DNA of 64,000 bases from Jejuia sp. UBA6058 (lineage in GTDB: Bacteria; Bacteroidota; Bacteroidia; Flavobacteriales; Flavobacteriaceae): contig DIYI01000019.1 of assembly GCA_002428965.1 (NCBI GenBank), positions 1 to 64,000 of the forward strand, written 5' to 3'. Shown here one piece after another: positions 8,120-16,305 of the stretch. The position numbers and the translations under genes are program-made. The notes below the pieces were generated by a model. The model saw only the letters and a program-made list of their open reading frames with translations, searched no databases and was not told the DNA's origin. Within the stretch, counting starts at the first letter, position 1. Each line of letters starts with the position of its first letter.

Positions 8120-9661
8120 TTATTTCATTACTTTGGTGAGAATACCAAAAACGCTTCTAATAAAAGTAGCACTAGTCAAAACCTTAACTACTGGATTCAT
8201 TCTGGTGCTTTTACGACGACGAGTTGTACTAGCTTTTCTTTTGGTTTCTGCTTTTTTAAGCGCTTCTTTTTCTTGACGCGCTTTTTCTTTGGCTTCTTCT
8301 GCCTCCGCCTTTTTTATTTTTTCATTAAGTAGCTCATAAGCACTTTCTCTGTCAACAGTCTCGTTGTACTTTTTTGCTAATTTTGATTGAGATAGCAGTG
8401 AAGCTAATTCGGTTTCTGTTAAAATATCCATTCGGCTCATTGGTGCTCGCATCATAGTTGCGGCAAGTGGAGTAGGTCTGCCTTTTTCATCTAATGCAGA
8501 GACTAAAGCTTCTCCAATTCCCAAGGAAGTTAAGACTTCAGTAGTATCATAAAAATCTGAATCTGGATAGTTTTGAGCCGTCAGTTTAATGGCCTTTCTG
8601 TCCTTTGCTGTAAAAGCTCTAAGCGCATGTTGTACTTTTAATCCCAATTGTCCTAATACCTCTTCAGGTACATCGGTTGGATTCTGTGTCACAAAATACA
8701 GACCAACACCTTTACTACGAATCAATTTTACAATACTTTCAATCTGATCTAATAGCGCATCGGAAGCTTCGTTAAAAATTAAATGTGCTTCATCTATAAA
8801 TAGAATTAGTTCTGGTCTGCCACTATCACCTTGTTCGGGAAACGTAGAATAAATTTCAGCTAATAAACTCAACATAAATGTTGAAAATAGCTTTGGCCTA
8901 TCTTGAATATCTGTTAATCTTATAATATTTATATAGCCTCTGCCTTCATCGTCAACCCTCAATAAATCGTCCACTTCAAAAGAGGTTTCACCAAAAAATA
9001 AATCAGCACCTTGTTGTTCTAGCTCTATTATTTTTCTTAGAATAGCACCTGTGGATGAGGTAGAAATTCTGCCGTAAGCTTCCGTGAATTCTTGTTTGCC
9101 TTCTTGAGTGGCATATTGTAACATTTTCTTGAAATCCTTTAAATCTAGTAGCGGCAGTTTATTGTCATCACAATATTTGAAAATTACCGAAATAATACCT
9201 GCTTGAGTTTCTGTAACTCCTAAAATTCTAGATAGTAATACTGGTCCAAACTCACTAATTGTGGCTCTTAGTCTAACACCATCTTGTTCGGATAAGGTCA
9301 TAACCTCAACAGGAAAGGATTTCGCATCAAAGGGCAAACCAATTTTTTCATGCCGTTCGTCTATTTTTGGATGCCCAGGACTTGGTTGTGCTAATCCGCT
9401 TAAATCCCCTTTAATATCCATTAATAGCACAGGAATTCCTTTTTCACTAAGATTTTCAGCTAATACCTGAAGCGACTTGGTTTTACCAGTACCAGTGGCA
9501 CCAGCAATTAAACCATGGCGATTCATGGTTTTTAAAGGGATTTTAACATGTGCCCCAGTAACTGTTTCACCATCAAGCATTGCAGCACCAATAGGAATAA
9601 AATCGCCTTTGGTTTCATTGCCTTTGGTTATATATTCAAAAAAAGACTCTTTTTTGCTCAT
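8120..9661 (-). CDS. HerA-like P-loop ATPase (DUF853 / YjgR family)
   Basis: The 513-residue ATPase has Walker A AGATGTGKT at 53-61, MDIKGDLSGLA following it, a Walker B acidic box in ILFIDEAHLIF, and VGLYFVTQNPTDVPEEVL, all typical of the DUF853/YjgR branch of HerA helicase-like proteins. A Lys/Ala/Glu-rich helix (about 445-485) and a basic RRRKST patch precede a short hydrophobic end. The cellular role of the YjgR group is not established; DNA translocation or remodelling is inferred from relatives. It is divergent from queE, with about 105 bases between the start codons. Confidence 0.9.
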   Translation of the reverse strand: MSKKESFFEYITKGNETKGDFIPIGAAMLDGETVTGAHVKIPLKTMNRHGLIAGATGTGKTKSLQVLAENLSEKGIPVLLMDIKGDLSGLAQPSPGHPKIDERHEKIGLPFDAKSFPVEVMTLSEQDGVRLRATISEFGPVLLSRILGVTETQAGIISVIFKYCDDNKLPLLDLKDFKKMLQYATQEGKQEFTEAYGRISTSSTGAILRKIIELEQQGADLFFGETSFEVDDLLRVDDEGRGYINIIRLTDIQDRPKLFSTFMLSLLAEIYSTFPEQGDSGRPELILFIDEAHLIFNEASDALLDQIESIVKLIRSKGVGLYFVTQNPTDVPEEVLGQLGLKVQHALRAFTAKDRKAIKLTAQNYPDSDFYDTTEVLTSLGIGEALVSALDEKGRPTPLAATMMRAPMSRMDILTETELASLLSQSKLAKKYNETVDRESAYELLNEKIKKAEAEEAKEKARQEKEALKKAETKRKASTTRRRKSTRMNPVVKVLTSATFIRSVFGILTKVMK

Positions 9662-9751
9662 GAAAATTCAAATTTTGTTAAAAATAACTATTCTAGATGA
9701 ATTCAAATAGCGCATTCTTATAAAAGTTATTTCAAATAAATTACAATATAG

Positions 9752-9759
9752 TATCTTTG
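9752..9759 (+). promoter_or_regulatory. -7 promoter box of queE (TATCTTTG followed by GCGC)
   Basis: TATCTTTG is an exact TAnnTTTG match and is followed directly by CGCAC. The queE ATG begins only eight bases after the box, so the transcript would have almost no 5' untranslated region. No clear TTG -33 element is seen. Confidence 0.6.
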
Positions 9760-9766
9760 CGCACCT

Positions 9767-10396
9767 ATGAAAACTGAGATTCAAGCACTTGTAGATAAAG
9801 GGCAAATGTTGCCTTTAATGGAAGAGTTTTACACCATTCAAGGTGAGGGCTACCATAAGGGTACTGCTGCGTATTTTATTAGAATAGGTGGTTGTGATGT
9901 TGGGTGTCATTGGTGTGATGTAAAAGAGAGTTGGAATGCTGATTTGCATCCACCAACTGAAACTACTAAAATTGTAGAAAACGCTAGAAATTATAGCGAT
10001 ACTATTGTGGTTACTGGAGGGGAGCCGCTAACTTGGGATATGACGGAGTTGACATCTCAACTAAAAGCTGAAGGTTTACAAACCCATATTGAAACATCTG
10101 GAGCGTATAAATTAACAGGCGAGTGGGATTGGATTTGTTTATCACCAAAGAAAATGAAACTACCAACACCCGAAGTTTATCAAAAGGCAGATGAGCTAAA
10201 AGTGATTGTATACAACAAGGATGATTTACGTTTTGCAGAAGAACAAGCTGCAAAAGTTAACGATAATTGTATTTTGTACCTGCAACCAGAATGGAGTAAA
10301 CGAGACAAGGTAATATCGCTTATTGTAGATTATGTTATGGAACACCCAAAATGGAAAGTATCCTTGCAAACACATAAATATTTGAACATACCATAA
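9767..10396 (+). CDS. queE: 7-carboxy-7-deazaguanine synthase (radical SAM)
   Basis: Converts 6-carboxytetrahydropterin to 7-carboxy-7-deazaguanine in queuosine and preQ0 synthesis. The 209-residue protein has the substrate-binding start FYTIQGEG, the cluster cysteines Cys43, Cys47 and Cys50 in GGCDVGCHWCD (CX3CX2C), and VVTGGEPL for SAM binding. The family also ends in the SLQTHKYLNIP-type tail seen here. The ATG sits directly behind a strong -7 box, and an intrinsic terminator follows the stop within a few bases, so the gene is transcribed alone. No preQ1 riboswitch can fit in the near-absent leader. Confidence 0.96.
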   Translation: MKTEIQALVDKGQMLPLMEEFYTIQGEGYHKGTAAYFIRIGGCDVGCHWCDVKESWNADLHPPTETTKIVENARNYSDTIVVTGGEPLTWDMTELTSQLKAEGLQTHIETSGAYKLTGEWDWICLSPKKMKLPTPEVYQKADELKVIVYNKDDLRFAEEQAAKVNDNCILYLQPEWSKRDKVISLIVDYVMEHPKWKVSLQTHKYLNIP

Positions 10397-10429
10397 AAAA
10401 AGCCTTGATGAAAATCAAGGCTTTTTTTT
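10395..10429. terminator. Bidirectional intrinsic terminator, queE / DUF2911 gene
   Basis: A perfect stem AAAGCCTTGAT / ATCAAGGCTTT with a GAAA loop is flanked by A and T runs. It can terminate queE on the plus strand and the convergent DUF2911 gene on the minus strand. Confidence 0.9.
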
Positions 10430-10448
10430 AGTTTTTCGGTTAACCGAA

Positions 10449-10994
10449 TTATTTTGTAAATGGCACTGCAACTCTGGTAGTTCCCCAGCCTAAATGCATA
10501 TCTACACCATCATCAGATTTTGAAAAAGCAATAGAAAACGCTTCTAAGGAATCATCCGCACTACTTACAGGAACAGCTAAACGTGCTACGTCATTTGCTT
10601 CATCGTAAAAGTAAGATCCCCAAACATTCAGGTCGGTACTTACAATAGCAGTCCATTCTTTATCCCCAGGAATTACATAAAACGTGTAGCTCCCAGCTTT
10701 AATGGTCTTTCCATCCAATTTCATATCGGTATATAAAGTCAATTCTGCAGCTTCGTTGGCGCCAGTTCTCCAAACCTTTCCGTTTGGTGCCAATTTAGAT
10801 AAAGCTCTACCTTTAAGTTGAGGTCTACTGTACACAATTTTTATCAGTTTGTCCGATACTTTGTAATCTCTTGGAAATGCTGCTGCATCCATCGGACTCT
10901 TATCCATTTTAGAGAATTTTTGTGCGGAAACGTTCACGCTAAAAAGCATTACCATGGCAAAGGCCAATGCTGCTAGAATTTTTGATGTTTTCAT
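10449..10994 (-). CDS. Secreted DUF2911 protein
   Basis: The 181-residue protein begins with a signal peptide (MKTSKILAALAFAMVMLFSVNVSA, cleavage about residue 24). The mature domain has the DUF2911 hallmarks SRPQLKGR, GKVWRTGANEAAELT and IPGDKEWTAIVS. The family is common in Bacteroidota and its function is unknown; location is periplasmic or extracellular. An exact -7 box TAAATTTG (minus strand, 11016-11023) lies about 22 bases before the start, so it probably has its own promoter. Confidence 0.9.
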   Translation of the reverse strand: MKTSKILAALAFAMVMLFSVNVSAQKFSKMDKSPMDAAAFPRDYKVSDKLIKIVYSRPQLKGRALSKLAPNGKVWRTGANEAAELTLYTDMKLDGKTIKAGSYTFYVIPGDKEWTAIVSTDLNVWGSYFYDEANDVARLAVPVSSADDSLEAFSIAFSKSDDGVDMHLGWGTTRVAVPFTK

Positions 10995-11094
10995 CTTTTA
11001 ATTTTTTTCATTGTTCAAATTTAAGAGGTATTATCCTTAAAGTTTTGGTAAAAGTCGTTAAGCTTTGTTAAAGTTTACATGTAAATACAATAAT

Positions 11095-11177
11095 TTGGGC
11101 GTTACCCACAAGGGGTCGGGCTTTCACGAGTCGCTCTCTGCGAGGAGCTCCAACAATCGCTTAATCCCTAACGCGGG
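11095..11177. repeat. Dispersed hairpin repeat, copy 1
   Basis: An imperfect palindrome between the DUF2911 and DUF202 genes, running from GGGCGTTACC to CTAACGCGGG. It shares GAGGAGCTCCAACAA (11142-11156) and CTTAATCCCTAAC (11160-11172) exactly with copy 2 at 18322-18407, and GGGCTTT on the left arm. It is more GC-rich than its surroundings. An open frame overlapping it is only a by-product of the repeat. The rest of the 320-base gap is AT-rich with no gene seen. Confidence 0.75.
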
Positions 11178-11315
11178 TCAGTCAGCTAACTTCCGTTTTA
11201 AACCCCAACTTATCACATATCTGATATGTTCAATTCCATTTATAACCTAAAACGAAAGCCAAAACCATATATTTTATAGTACATTTACAGATAAACCAAA
11301 TAAAACCAAAAGGTT

Positions 11316-11621
11316 TTGAAGTTTAGCAGAGATTTTAAACCAGACGAAAAAGTCATTCTAAGAGATTATTTAGCTATAGAGCGTACCCGTTTAGCTAACG
11401 AAAGGACATTGCTGTCCTACATTAGGTCTTCATTATATTTACTTATTGGGAGTATCGCGTTTTTCCAGTTAAAGGAATTCCCAAATTTTAAATACTTAGC
11501 CTTAGCCTCTTTAGTGTTTAGTGCGTTGTTCTTTATTATTGGTATTTACAGATTCGCTACGTTAAAGCGCAGTTTAAAACGTTTGTATTATATGTCCGAG
11601 AGTTTGGGTGAAAAAAATTAA
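11316..11621 (+). CDS. DUF202 membrane protein (YidH-like)
   Basis: A 101-residue inner-membrane protein. The DUF202 signature LAIERTRLANERTLLSYIRSS (roughly 19-39) is followed by two membrane segments (about 42-57 and 65-82). The start is TTG at 11316: there is no in-frame ATG before the conserved region and the next methionine is near the C-terminus. Function of the family is unknown. It is followed by two copies of a GTCATTTCGA-type repeat. Confidence 0.85.
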   Translation: MKFSRDFKPDEKVILRDYLAIERTRLANERTLLSYIRSSLYLLIGSIAFFQLKEFPNFKYLALASLVFSALFFIIGIYRFATLKRSLKRLYYMSESLGEKN

Positions 11622-11628
11622 AGGAGGA

Positions 11629-11760
11629 TGTCACTTCGAGTAATTCCAATTTTAATTGGAATCGGATCTGTAAATCGAGTGTCATTTCGAACGTAGTGAG
11701 AAATCTAATTACACAATGTGGAATTATGGGATTCCTCTTCGTTCCTCATTCGGAATGACA
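11629..11760. repeat. GTCATTTCGA-type interspersed palindrome, partial plus full copy
   Basis: The main unit (11680-11760) runs from GTCATTTCGAACGTAGTGAG to CCTCATTCGGAATGACA, whose ends are inverted versions of each other. A partial related unit beginning TGTCACTTCGAG precedes it (11629-11679), itself holding the small palindrome TTCCAATTTTAATTGGAA. Palindromes of this GTCATT...AATGAC type are widely dispersed in bacterial intergenic DNA. No gene is present. Confidence 0.75.
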
Positions 11761-11784
11761 AAATACTTTTTAGATTGAATTTTT

Positions 11785-12288
11785 TCAATGAGAAATCAAA
11801 TAATTGTACAAACTGCTATTTAGTTCATTTAAAACCTCAGGAATATCCTTTACATATGATTTTGTTTTTTTAATAGGCTTTCCCTTTTTAAAAAACGCCG
11901 CCCCATTTTTTAAGTCAATCTCCTTCCAGCCCATATCGTATTTACTGTTGGCTTTGGTTTGAATAGTTAAGGGTTCAAAAGTGTATTGATGCTTCTCAAA
12001 GACTATTTTTATAGTGTATTGCATATGGAAATACTGCTTATCCGACTGAATCACATTTTCTTTAATACCAGTTAAAAGAATAACCTGATTGTCAATTTCT
12101 GTCTTAGGATTTTTATACGTTGTAATAATCCAGTTTAGGGTTTTGTTATGTAAGTCGGTTGCAGATAAATTTTCAATGGAAGTAATTATAGACTCTGGAG
12201 TTAAGCCACTTTCAGTAAATGTGAATTTGGTTTGGCCCTCGGCTCCTAAAGTCCATAGAATTGTTAATGAAAAAATAAAAGTTCTCAC
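11785..12288 (-). CDS. Secreted protein, possibly DUF4468
   Basis: A 167-residue protein with a short signal peptide (hydrophobic 4-14, cleavage near AEGQ). The mature pattern LHNKTLNWIITTYKNPKTEI followed by a TGIKENVI strand resembles DUF4468 proteins, secreted Bacteroidota proteins with a TBP-like fold, but this is a tentative match. It lies 15 bases after the VOC lipoprotein gene on the same strand and is probably co-transcribed. Function is unknown. Confidence 0.65.
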   Translation of the reverse strand: MRTFIFSLTILWTLGAEGQTKFTFTESGLTPESIITSIENLSATDLHNKTLNWIITTYKNPKTEIDNQVILLTGIKENVIQSDKQYFHMQYTIKIVFEKHQYTFEPLTIQTKANSKYDMGWKEIDLKNGAAFFKKGKPIKKTKSYVKDIPEVLNELNSSLYNYLISH

Positions 12289-12303
12289 TTTAAAGTTATA
12301 TAA

Positions 12304-12843
12304 CTAATTCAAATTAACCTGCCAAGAAACTCCAAACTTATCTTCTAGAAACCCGAATTTTTCACTAAAACCGTAATTGGCAAGTGGCATTAAAACCTTA
12401 CCACTTTCTGAAAGTTTGTTAAAAATAGTTTCTAGTTCTTCATTTGATTTACAATCCACAAAGTTGGATACGCCCGGTGTAAAGTTCCATGCATGTTTTA
12501 CATAACTGTCACTGCAAGCAAATTGACTGCCGTTTAATTCAAATCGAGCCATTAAGATGCTACCTTCAGGAGCAGGTCCTTCAGCTCCAAATTTTCTAAC
12601 ATCTGTTATTTTTGAGTTTTCAAATATATCAACGTAAAAATTCATGGCCTCTTCAGCATTACCGTCTTGAAATGTCAAAAATGTAGTAATTTGATTTTTG
12701 GAGTTTAAAGAAGAATTGGTCTTTTTTAAACTATCTATCTTATTTTGTAAAGTAATTAGTTTTTCGTTAGTTTCTTTGTCTTTTTCAAAATTAGAGCAGT
12801 TAAAACAAAGAACAAGACATAATAGGAAGATGATTTTTTTCAT
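12304..12843 (-). CDS. VOC-superfamily (PhnB-like) domain on a lipoprotein
   Basis: A lipoprotein signal with Cys16 in CFNC is followed by a predicted coiled coil (about 22-48, NEKLITLQNKIDSLKKTNS) and a PhnB-like VOC domain (about 51-179). The VOC part has the typical NAEEAMNFYVDIF opening, FELNGSQF and the terminal KFGVSWQV. PhnB-like proteins are normally cytoplasmic and lack an export signal, so this gene is a VOC domain moved to the envelope. No metal ligands stand out. The function is unknown. Confidence 0.8.
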   Translation of the reverse strand: MKKIIFLLCLVLCFNCSNFEKDKETNEKLITLQNKIDSLKKTNSSLNSKNQITTFLTFQDGNAEEAMNFYVDIFENSKITDVRKFGAEGPAPEGSILMARFELNGSQFACSDSYVKHAWNFTPGVSNFVDCKSNEELETIFNKLSESGKVLMPLANYGFSEKFGFLEDKFGVSWQVNLN

Positions 12844-12915
12844 TAGACTTTTGATATTAAGAAAATAAAGTTACCTAATTTATTTAATTACAATGAAATA
12901 AAAATGAGAAAACAA

Positions 12916-12945
12916 AAAAAGCTTCAGAGAATTCTGAAGCTTTTT
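12916..12945. terminator. Intrinsic terminator after gatB::aspS
   Basis: A symmetrical stem AAAAAGCTTCAGA / TCTGAAGCTTTTT lies 22 bases beyond the stop of the minus-strand gatB::aspS gene. It ends the gatC-gatA-gatB::aspS operon before the next minus-strand gene. Confidence 0.88.
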
Positions 12946-12966
12946 ATATTGTAAATATTATTTTCT

Positions 12967-15900
12967 TTACTTCTTAATCACCTTAACATTCATTTCCTCA
13001 ACTTTTTTATCAGAAAGGGGAGAAGGCGAACCAAATAATAAATCCTCACTGGTGCCTGTTTTTGGAAACGCCATCACTTCACGAATAGAGGCTTTTTTCT
13101 CTAGAATCATCATCAAACGGTCTACACCCCAAGCAATACCTCCGTGTGGTGGCGCACCATAATGAAAGGCTTGATACATCGTACCCACGCTTTTCATCAT
13201 CTCATTTTTATCATAACCCATATTGCGATACGTAGCTTCTAAAATTTCTGGTTTGTGTGCACGCACAGATCCACCACCAATTTCGTAACCATTAAGAATC
13301 AAATCGTATTGCTGTGCAATAATACTACCGATTTCTTCCTCTTTTCCATCGATATGTTTGTTGATATCGTAAACTGCTGGCATTGAAAATGGGTTGTGGG
13401 TAAACGTCCAATTACCTTCATCGGTCTTTTCAAACATTGGAAAATCTACCACCCAAGCTGGTCGTAATTCTTTTGGGTTGATCAACTTCAACATACTTCC
13501 TAATTCCTGACGCACCGCATCCAAAGCTTTATTGGCGGTGTCATAATCTGCAGCAGAAAAGAATACAATATCACCAACTTTTGCTTTTGTAGTTTTAATA
13601 ATATTTTCTGCAATAGTTTCACCTAAAAACTTAATAATAGGTGACTGCAAATCAGTCTCATTTACTATGATATAAGCAAGCCCACCCAAACCATGGTCTT
13701 GTGCAATAGCTGTGAGTTTTTCAATTTGACCTTTTGACAAGCGCTTGCTACCTTGTTCTTCGGCAGAAACTTTGATACACTTTACAACACCACCTTCGTC
13801 AATAGGTTTGCTAAATACTTGGAAGGATGTTTCTTTTACAATCTGCGTGATTTCCTGAAGTTTCAGGCCGAAACGTAAATCTGGTCGGTCGCAACCATAC
13901 CAATCCATAGCTTCTTTATACGTTAGGATTTCAAACGGATGTAAAATCCATTTCTTACCATATATTTCCCTAACAATTTGATTGAACATTTTAGTGTTCA
14001 AATCAATAATATCTTGCATACTCGCGTATGCCATTTCAATATCTAACTGCGTAAACTCTGGCTGTCTGTCACCACGAGAATCTTCGTCTCTAAAACAACG
14101 CGCTATTTGGAAATACTTCTCATAACCACTCACCATTAAAATCTGCTTAAATTGCTGAGGAGCCTGTGGTAATGTGTAAAAAGATCCTGCTTTTTTGCGA
14201 GTAGGTACGATAAATTCTCTGGCACCTTCATCGGTTCCCGCAGTTAAAATAGGTGTTTCAACTTCTAGGAATTCCTGCTCATCCAGAATATCACGCATCA
14301 GCTTAATCACCTTGTGGCGATTCACTATTGCTTTACGCACCGCATCATTACGATGGTCTAAATACTTATATTGAAAACGTACTGTTTCGTTAGATTTGTG
14401 GGCACGCTTAATTTCAAAAGGTAAGGTTTTAGAAAGGTTTAGAATATCTAATTCCGACGTTTCCAACTCAATCGTACCCGTTCTAATGGATGGGTTATAA
14501 TCTTCAGGATCGCGTCGTACCACCTGACCAGTTACAGTAATTACCGATTCTGGTTTCAACTTCACCAATTCATCTAAATTCGGAAAAGATTCCCTGCTCA
14601 AGCGCACCTGAAAAATCTCATGGCTAGAATCGCGTAAATCAATAAACATCAATTCCCCATGATCGCGAACACTAGATACCCAACCTGCTAAAGTGACGTT
14701 TTCAGATATTGAAGTTTCACTTAATTCAGAAGCCTTATGAGTCCTATATTGCTCTTTGACAACAATTGGAATTTCAGGAAGTTCTTCTTCAGTATTGTTT
14801 GTTTGTTTCTGGTTATTGGTTATTGGTTTTGATTCAGTTGATAAATCGGCCTTCTTGTTTTTGTCACTTCCAGCAAGGGTTGCTAAAATACGTTCACGAA
14901 TTACTTTTCCAGAAGCGCCTTTTCCAATTATACCAATAACTTTTCCAACTAGAATACCCGCTTTTCCTTGGTTTCCAGCTTTAATATCATTGGCAATAGC
15001 TTCGTTTTCTGCAATTACTTTGGCAATAGCATCATCAATCTGAGATTCAGAAATGATGTTATCCTCAAAATATTGGTTGTAATCAAAATTGCGGTCTTTT
15101 AAATAAGAAGTTATCGCATTCTGCACTAAAACAGACGTCACTTTTTCTTCCTTAAACATCTGGAAAATTTCAATAAGATGTTCAATACGGTGAATATCAC
15201 CATAATCATCAGCGCCAATATTATTCACCAAAGTTTTAGCCACAAATGACGGATCTTTAATCACATCATTTATCGCCATAAAAGTTTGGGAACGTAGATT
15301 ATCTGCTGTAAAAAATTTGGCGTCTTGCGGCAATACACCGCCTTTTATCAGAATGGATTCCACCGCAAAAGGAAGTGCACTTAAATCTACATCAATACTA
15401 TCAACAACATCTTTTATGTTTACGAAAGGAAGATCTGGTTCAGATATAAATCGATAATCTGCCTCAAACTCCTTTTTACGCATGGTTTTGGTTTGCTTCA
15501 AATCCGCATCAAACAAAACGGTGGTTTGGTCTGGTCTAAATTCCTTATGCTCTAAATAATAATTAAGTTGTTTTTCAACCTCTTCTTTTAGAGCGTCCAC
15601 CATGAAACGGAAAGAGTTGAGGTTTTTTATCTCGGTACGCGGATTTAGATCATACGTATGTTTCTTGCGAAGCGAAACAGAAACGTCAGATTTAAACTCA
15701 CCTTTTTCCAAGTTAGCTTCCGAAATTCCTAAATTCTGGACAATACGCTGAATGTACTGCGCATAAGTAGAAGCATCTTCAATATGACGAATACAAGGTT
15801 CAGTAACAATTTCGATAAGTGGTACCCCAGCTTTATTAAAATCCACTAAAGATACATGCTTTTCGTGCATCAATTTTGCTGCATCTTCTTCAATATGCAC

Positions 15901-16305
15901 TTGTGTTAAATTCACTGTAAATTGCGAACCGTCATTTCTAAAACAAGACACTTGTCCGTCAGGAATCACAGGGTTGTGAAACTGTGTGATCTGAATGTTT
16001 TTTGGGTTGTCAGGATATTCGTAGTGCTTCCTGTCCCAGGAAATAACCTCATTTTCAAAAGTAGATTTTACCGCTTTTCCGAAGTAAATCGCTTTAGTAA
16101 TAGCCTCTTTATTTATTGCAGGCAAAACTCCCATTTGCCCAGTACAGACAGAACAAATATTATGATTTGGTGTTTCAATATCTCCAGCATTGGCACAAGA
16201 ACAAAACAGCTTTGTTTTTGTGTTTAATCTTACGTGCGTTTCCAGCCCGATAACTAACTCTATTTCATGCGCTTTAAGTAGCTCGTTTAATTGCTCCAGT
16301 TCCAT
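12967..16305 (-). CDS. gatB-aspS: Fused GatB amidotransferase subunit - aspartyl-tRNA synthetase
   Basis: One uninterrupted 1112-residue frame carries two enzymes. Residues 1-480 are a full GatB: zinc cysteines 35, 37, 51 and 54, the kinase-like core (WDRKHYEYPDNPKNIQITQ, 90-108) and the C-terminal YqeY-like helical tail (about 330-478). A low-complexity linker (479-518) joins a full bacterial-type AspRS (519-1112): OB-fold anticodon domain (534-625), class II motif 2 (CFRDEDSRGDRQPEFTQLD, 737-755), GAD insertion (about 815-935) and motif 3 (GAPPHGGIAWGVDRL, 1050-1064). AspRS would charge Asp onto tRNA(Asn) and GatCAB would amidate it to Asn-tRNA(Asn). His549 in VRDHG matches relaxed-specificity AspRS enzymes. 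The start overlaps the gatA stop, and both halves look intact. A name for such a GatB/AspS bifunctional protein exists in public annotation as I recall, so the fusion is probably a lineage trait. Confidence 0.95.
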   Translation of the reverse strand: MELEQLNELLKAHEIELVIGLETHVRLNTKTKLFCSCANAGDIETPNHNICSVCTGQMGVLPAINKEAITKAIYFGKAVKSTFENEVISWDRKHYEYPDNPKNIQITQFHNPVIPDGQVSCFRNDGSQFTVNLTQVHIEEDAAKLMHEKHVSLVDFNKAGVPLIEIVTEPCIRHIEDASTYAQYIQRIVQNLGISEANLEKGEFKSDVSVSLRKKHTYDLNPRTEIKNLNSFRFMVDALKEEVEKQLNYYLEHKEFRPDQTTVLFDADLKQTKTMRKKEFEADYRFISEPDLPFVNIKDVVDSIDVDLSALPFAVESILIKGGVLPQDAKFFTADNLRSQTFMAINDVIKDPSFVAKTLVNNIGADDYGDIHRIEHLIEIFQMFKEEKVTSVLVQNAITSYLKDRNFDYNQYFEDNIISESQIDDAIAKVIAENEAIANDIKAGNQGKAGILVGKVIGIIGKGASGKVIRERILATLAGSDKNKKADLSTESKPITNNQKQTNNTEEELPEIPIVVKEQYRTHKASELSETSISENVTLAGWVSSVRDHGELMFIDLRDSSHEIFQVRLSRESFPNLDELVKLKPESVITVTGQVVRRDPEDYNPSIRTGTIELETSELDILNLSKTLPFEIKRAHKSNETVRFQYKYLDHRNDAVRKAIVNRHKVIKLMRDILDEQEFLEVETPILTAGTDEGAREFIVPTRKKAGSFYTLPQAPQQFKQILMVSGYEKYFQIARCFRDEDSRGDRQPEFTQLDIEMAYASMQDIIDLNTKMFNQIVREIYGKKWILHPFEILTYKEAMDWYGCDRPDLRFGLKLQEITQIVKETSFQVFSKPIDEGGVVKCIKVSAEEQGSKRLSKGQIEKLTAIAQDHGLGGLAYIIVNETDLQSPIIKFLGETIAENIIKTTKAKVGDIVFFSAADYDTANKALDAVRQELGSMLKLINPKELRPAWVVDFPMFEKTDEGNWTFTHNPFSMPAVYDINKHIDGKEEEIGSIIAQQYDLILNGYEIGGGSVRAHKPEILEATYRNMGYDKNEMMKSVGTMYQAFHYGAPPHGGIAWGVDRLMMILEKKASIREVMAFPKTGTSEDLLFGSPSPLSDKKVEEMNVKVIKK

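Noticed and set aside
11065..11250. Open frame of 61 codons spanning the first dispersed hairpin repeat
   Set aside because: It exists only because the repeat lacks stops in that frame; no start signal, no protein-like composition, and copy 2 does not preserve the frame.
14756..15043. Antisense open frames within gatB::aspS and other large genes
   Set aside because: They are by-products of codon use on the opposite strand; none has a start signal or family motif.
12967..16305. gatB::aspS as a sequencing artefact joining two genes
   Set aside because: The frame is continuous, the linker is in frame without the usual signs of indels, and both halves are complete; still listed as something to check in reads.
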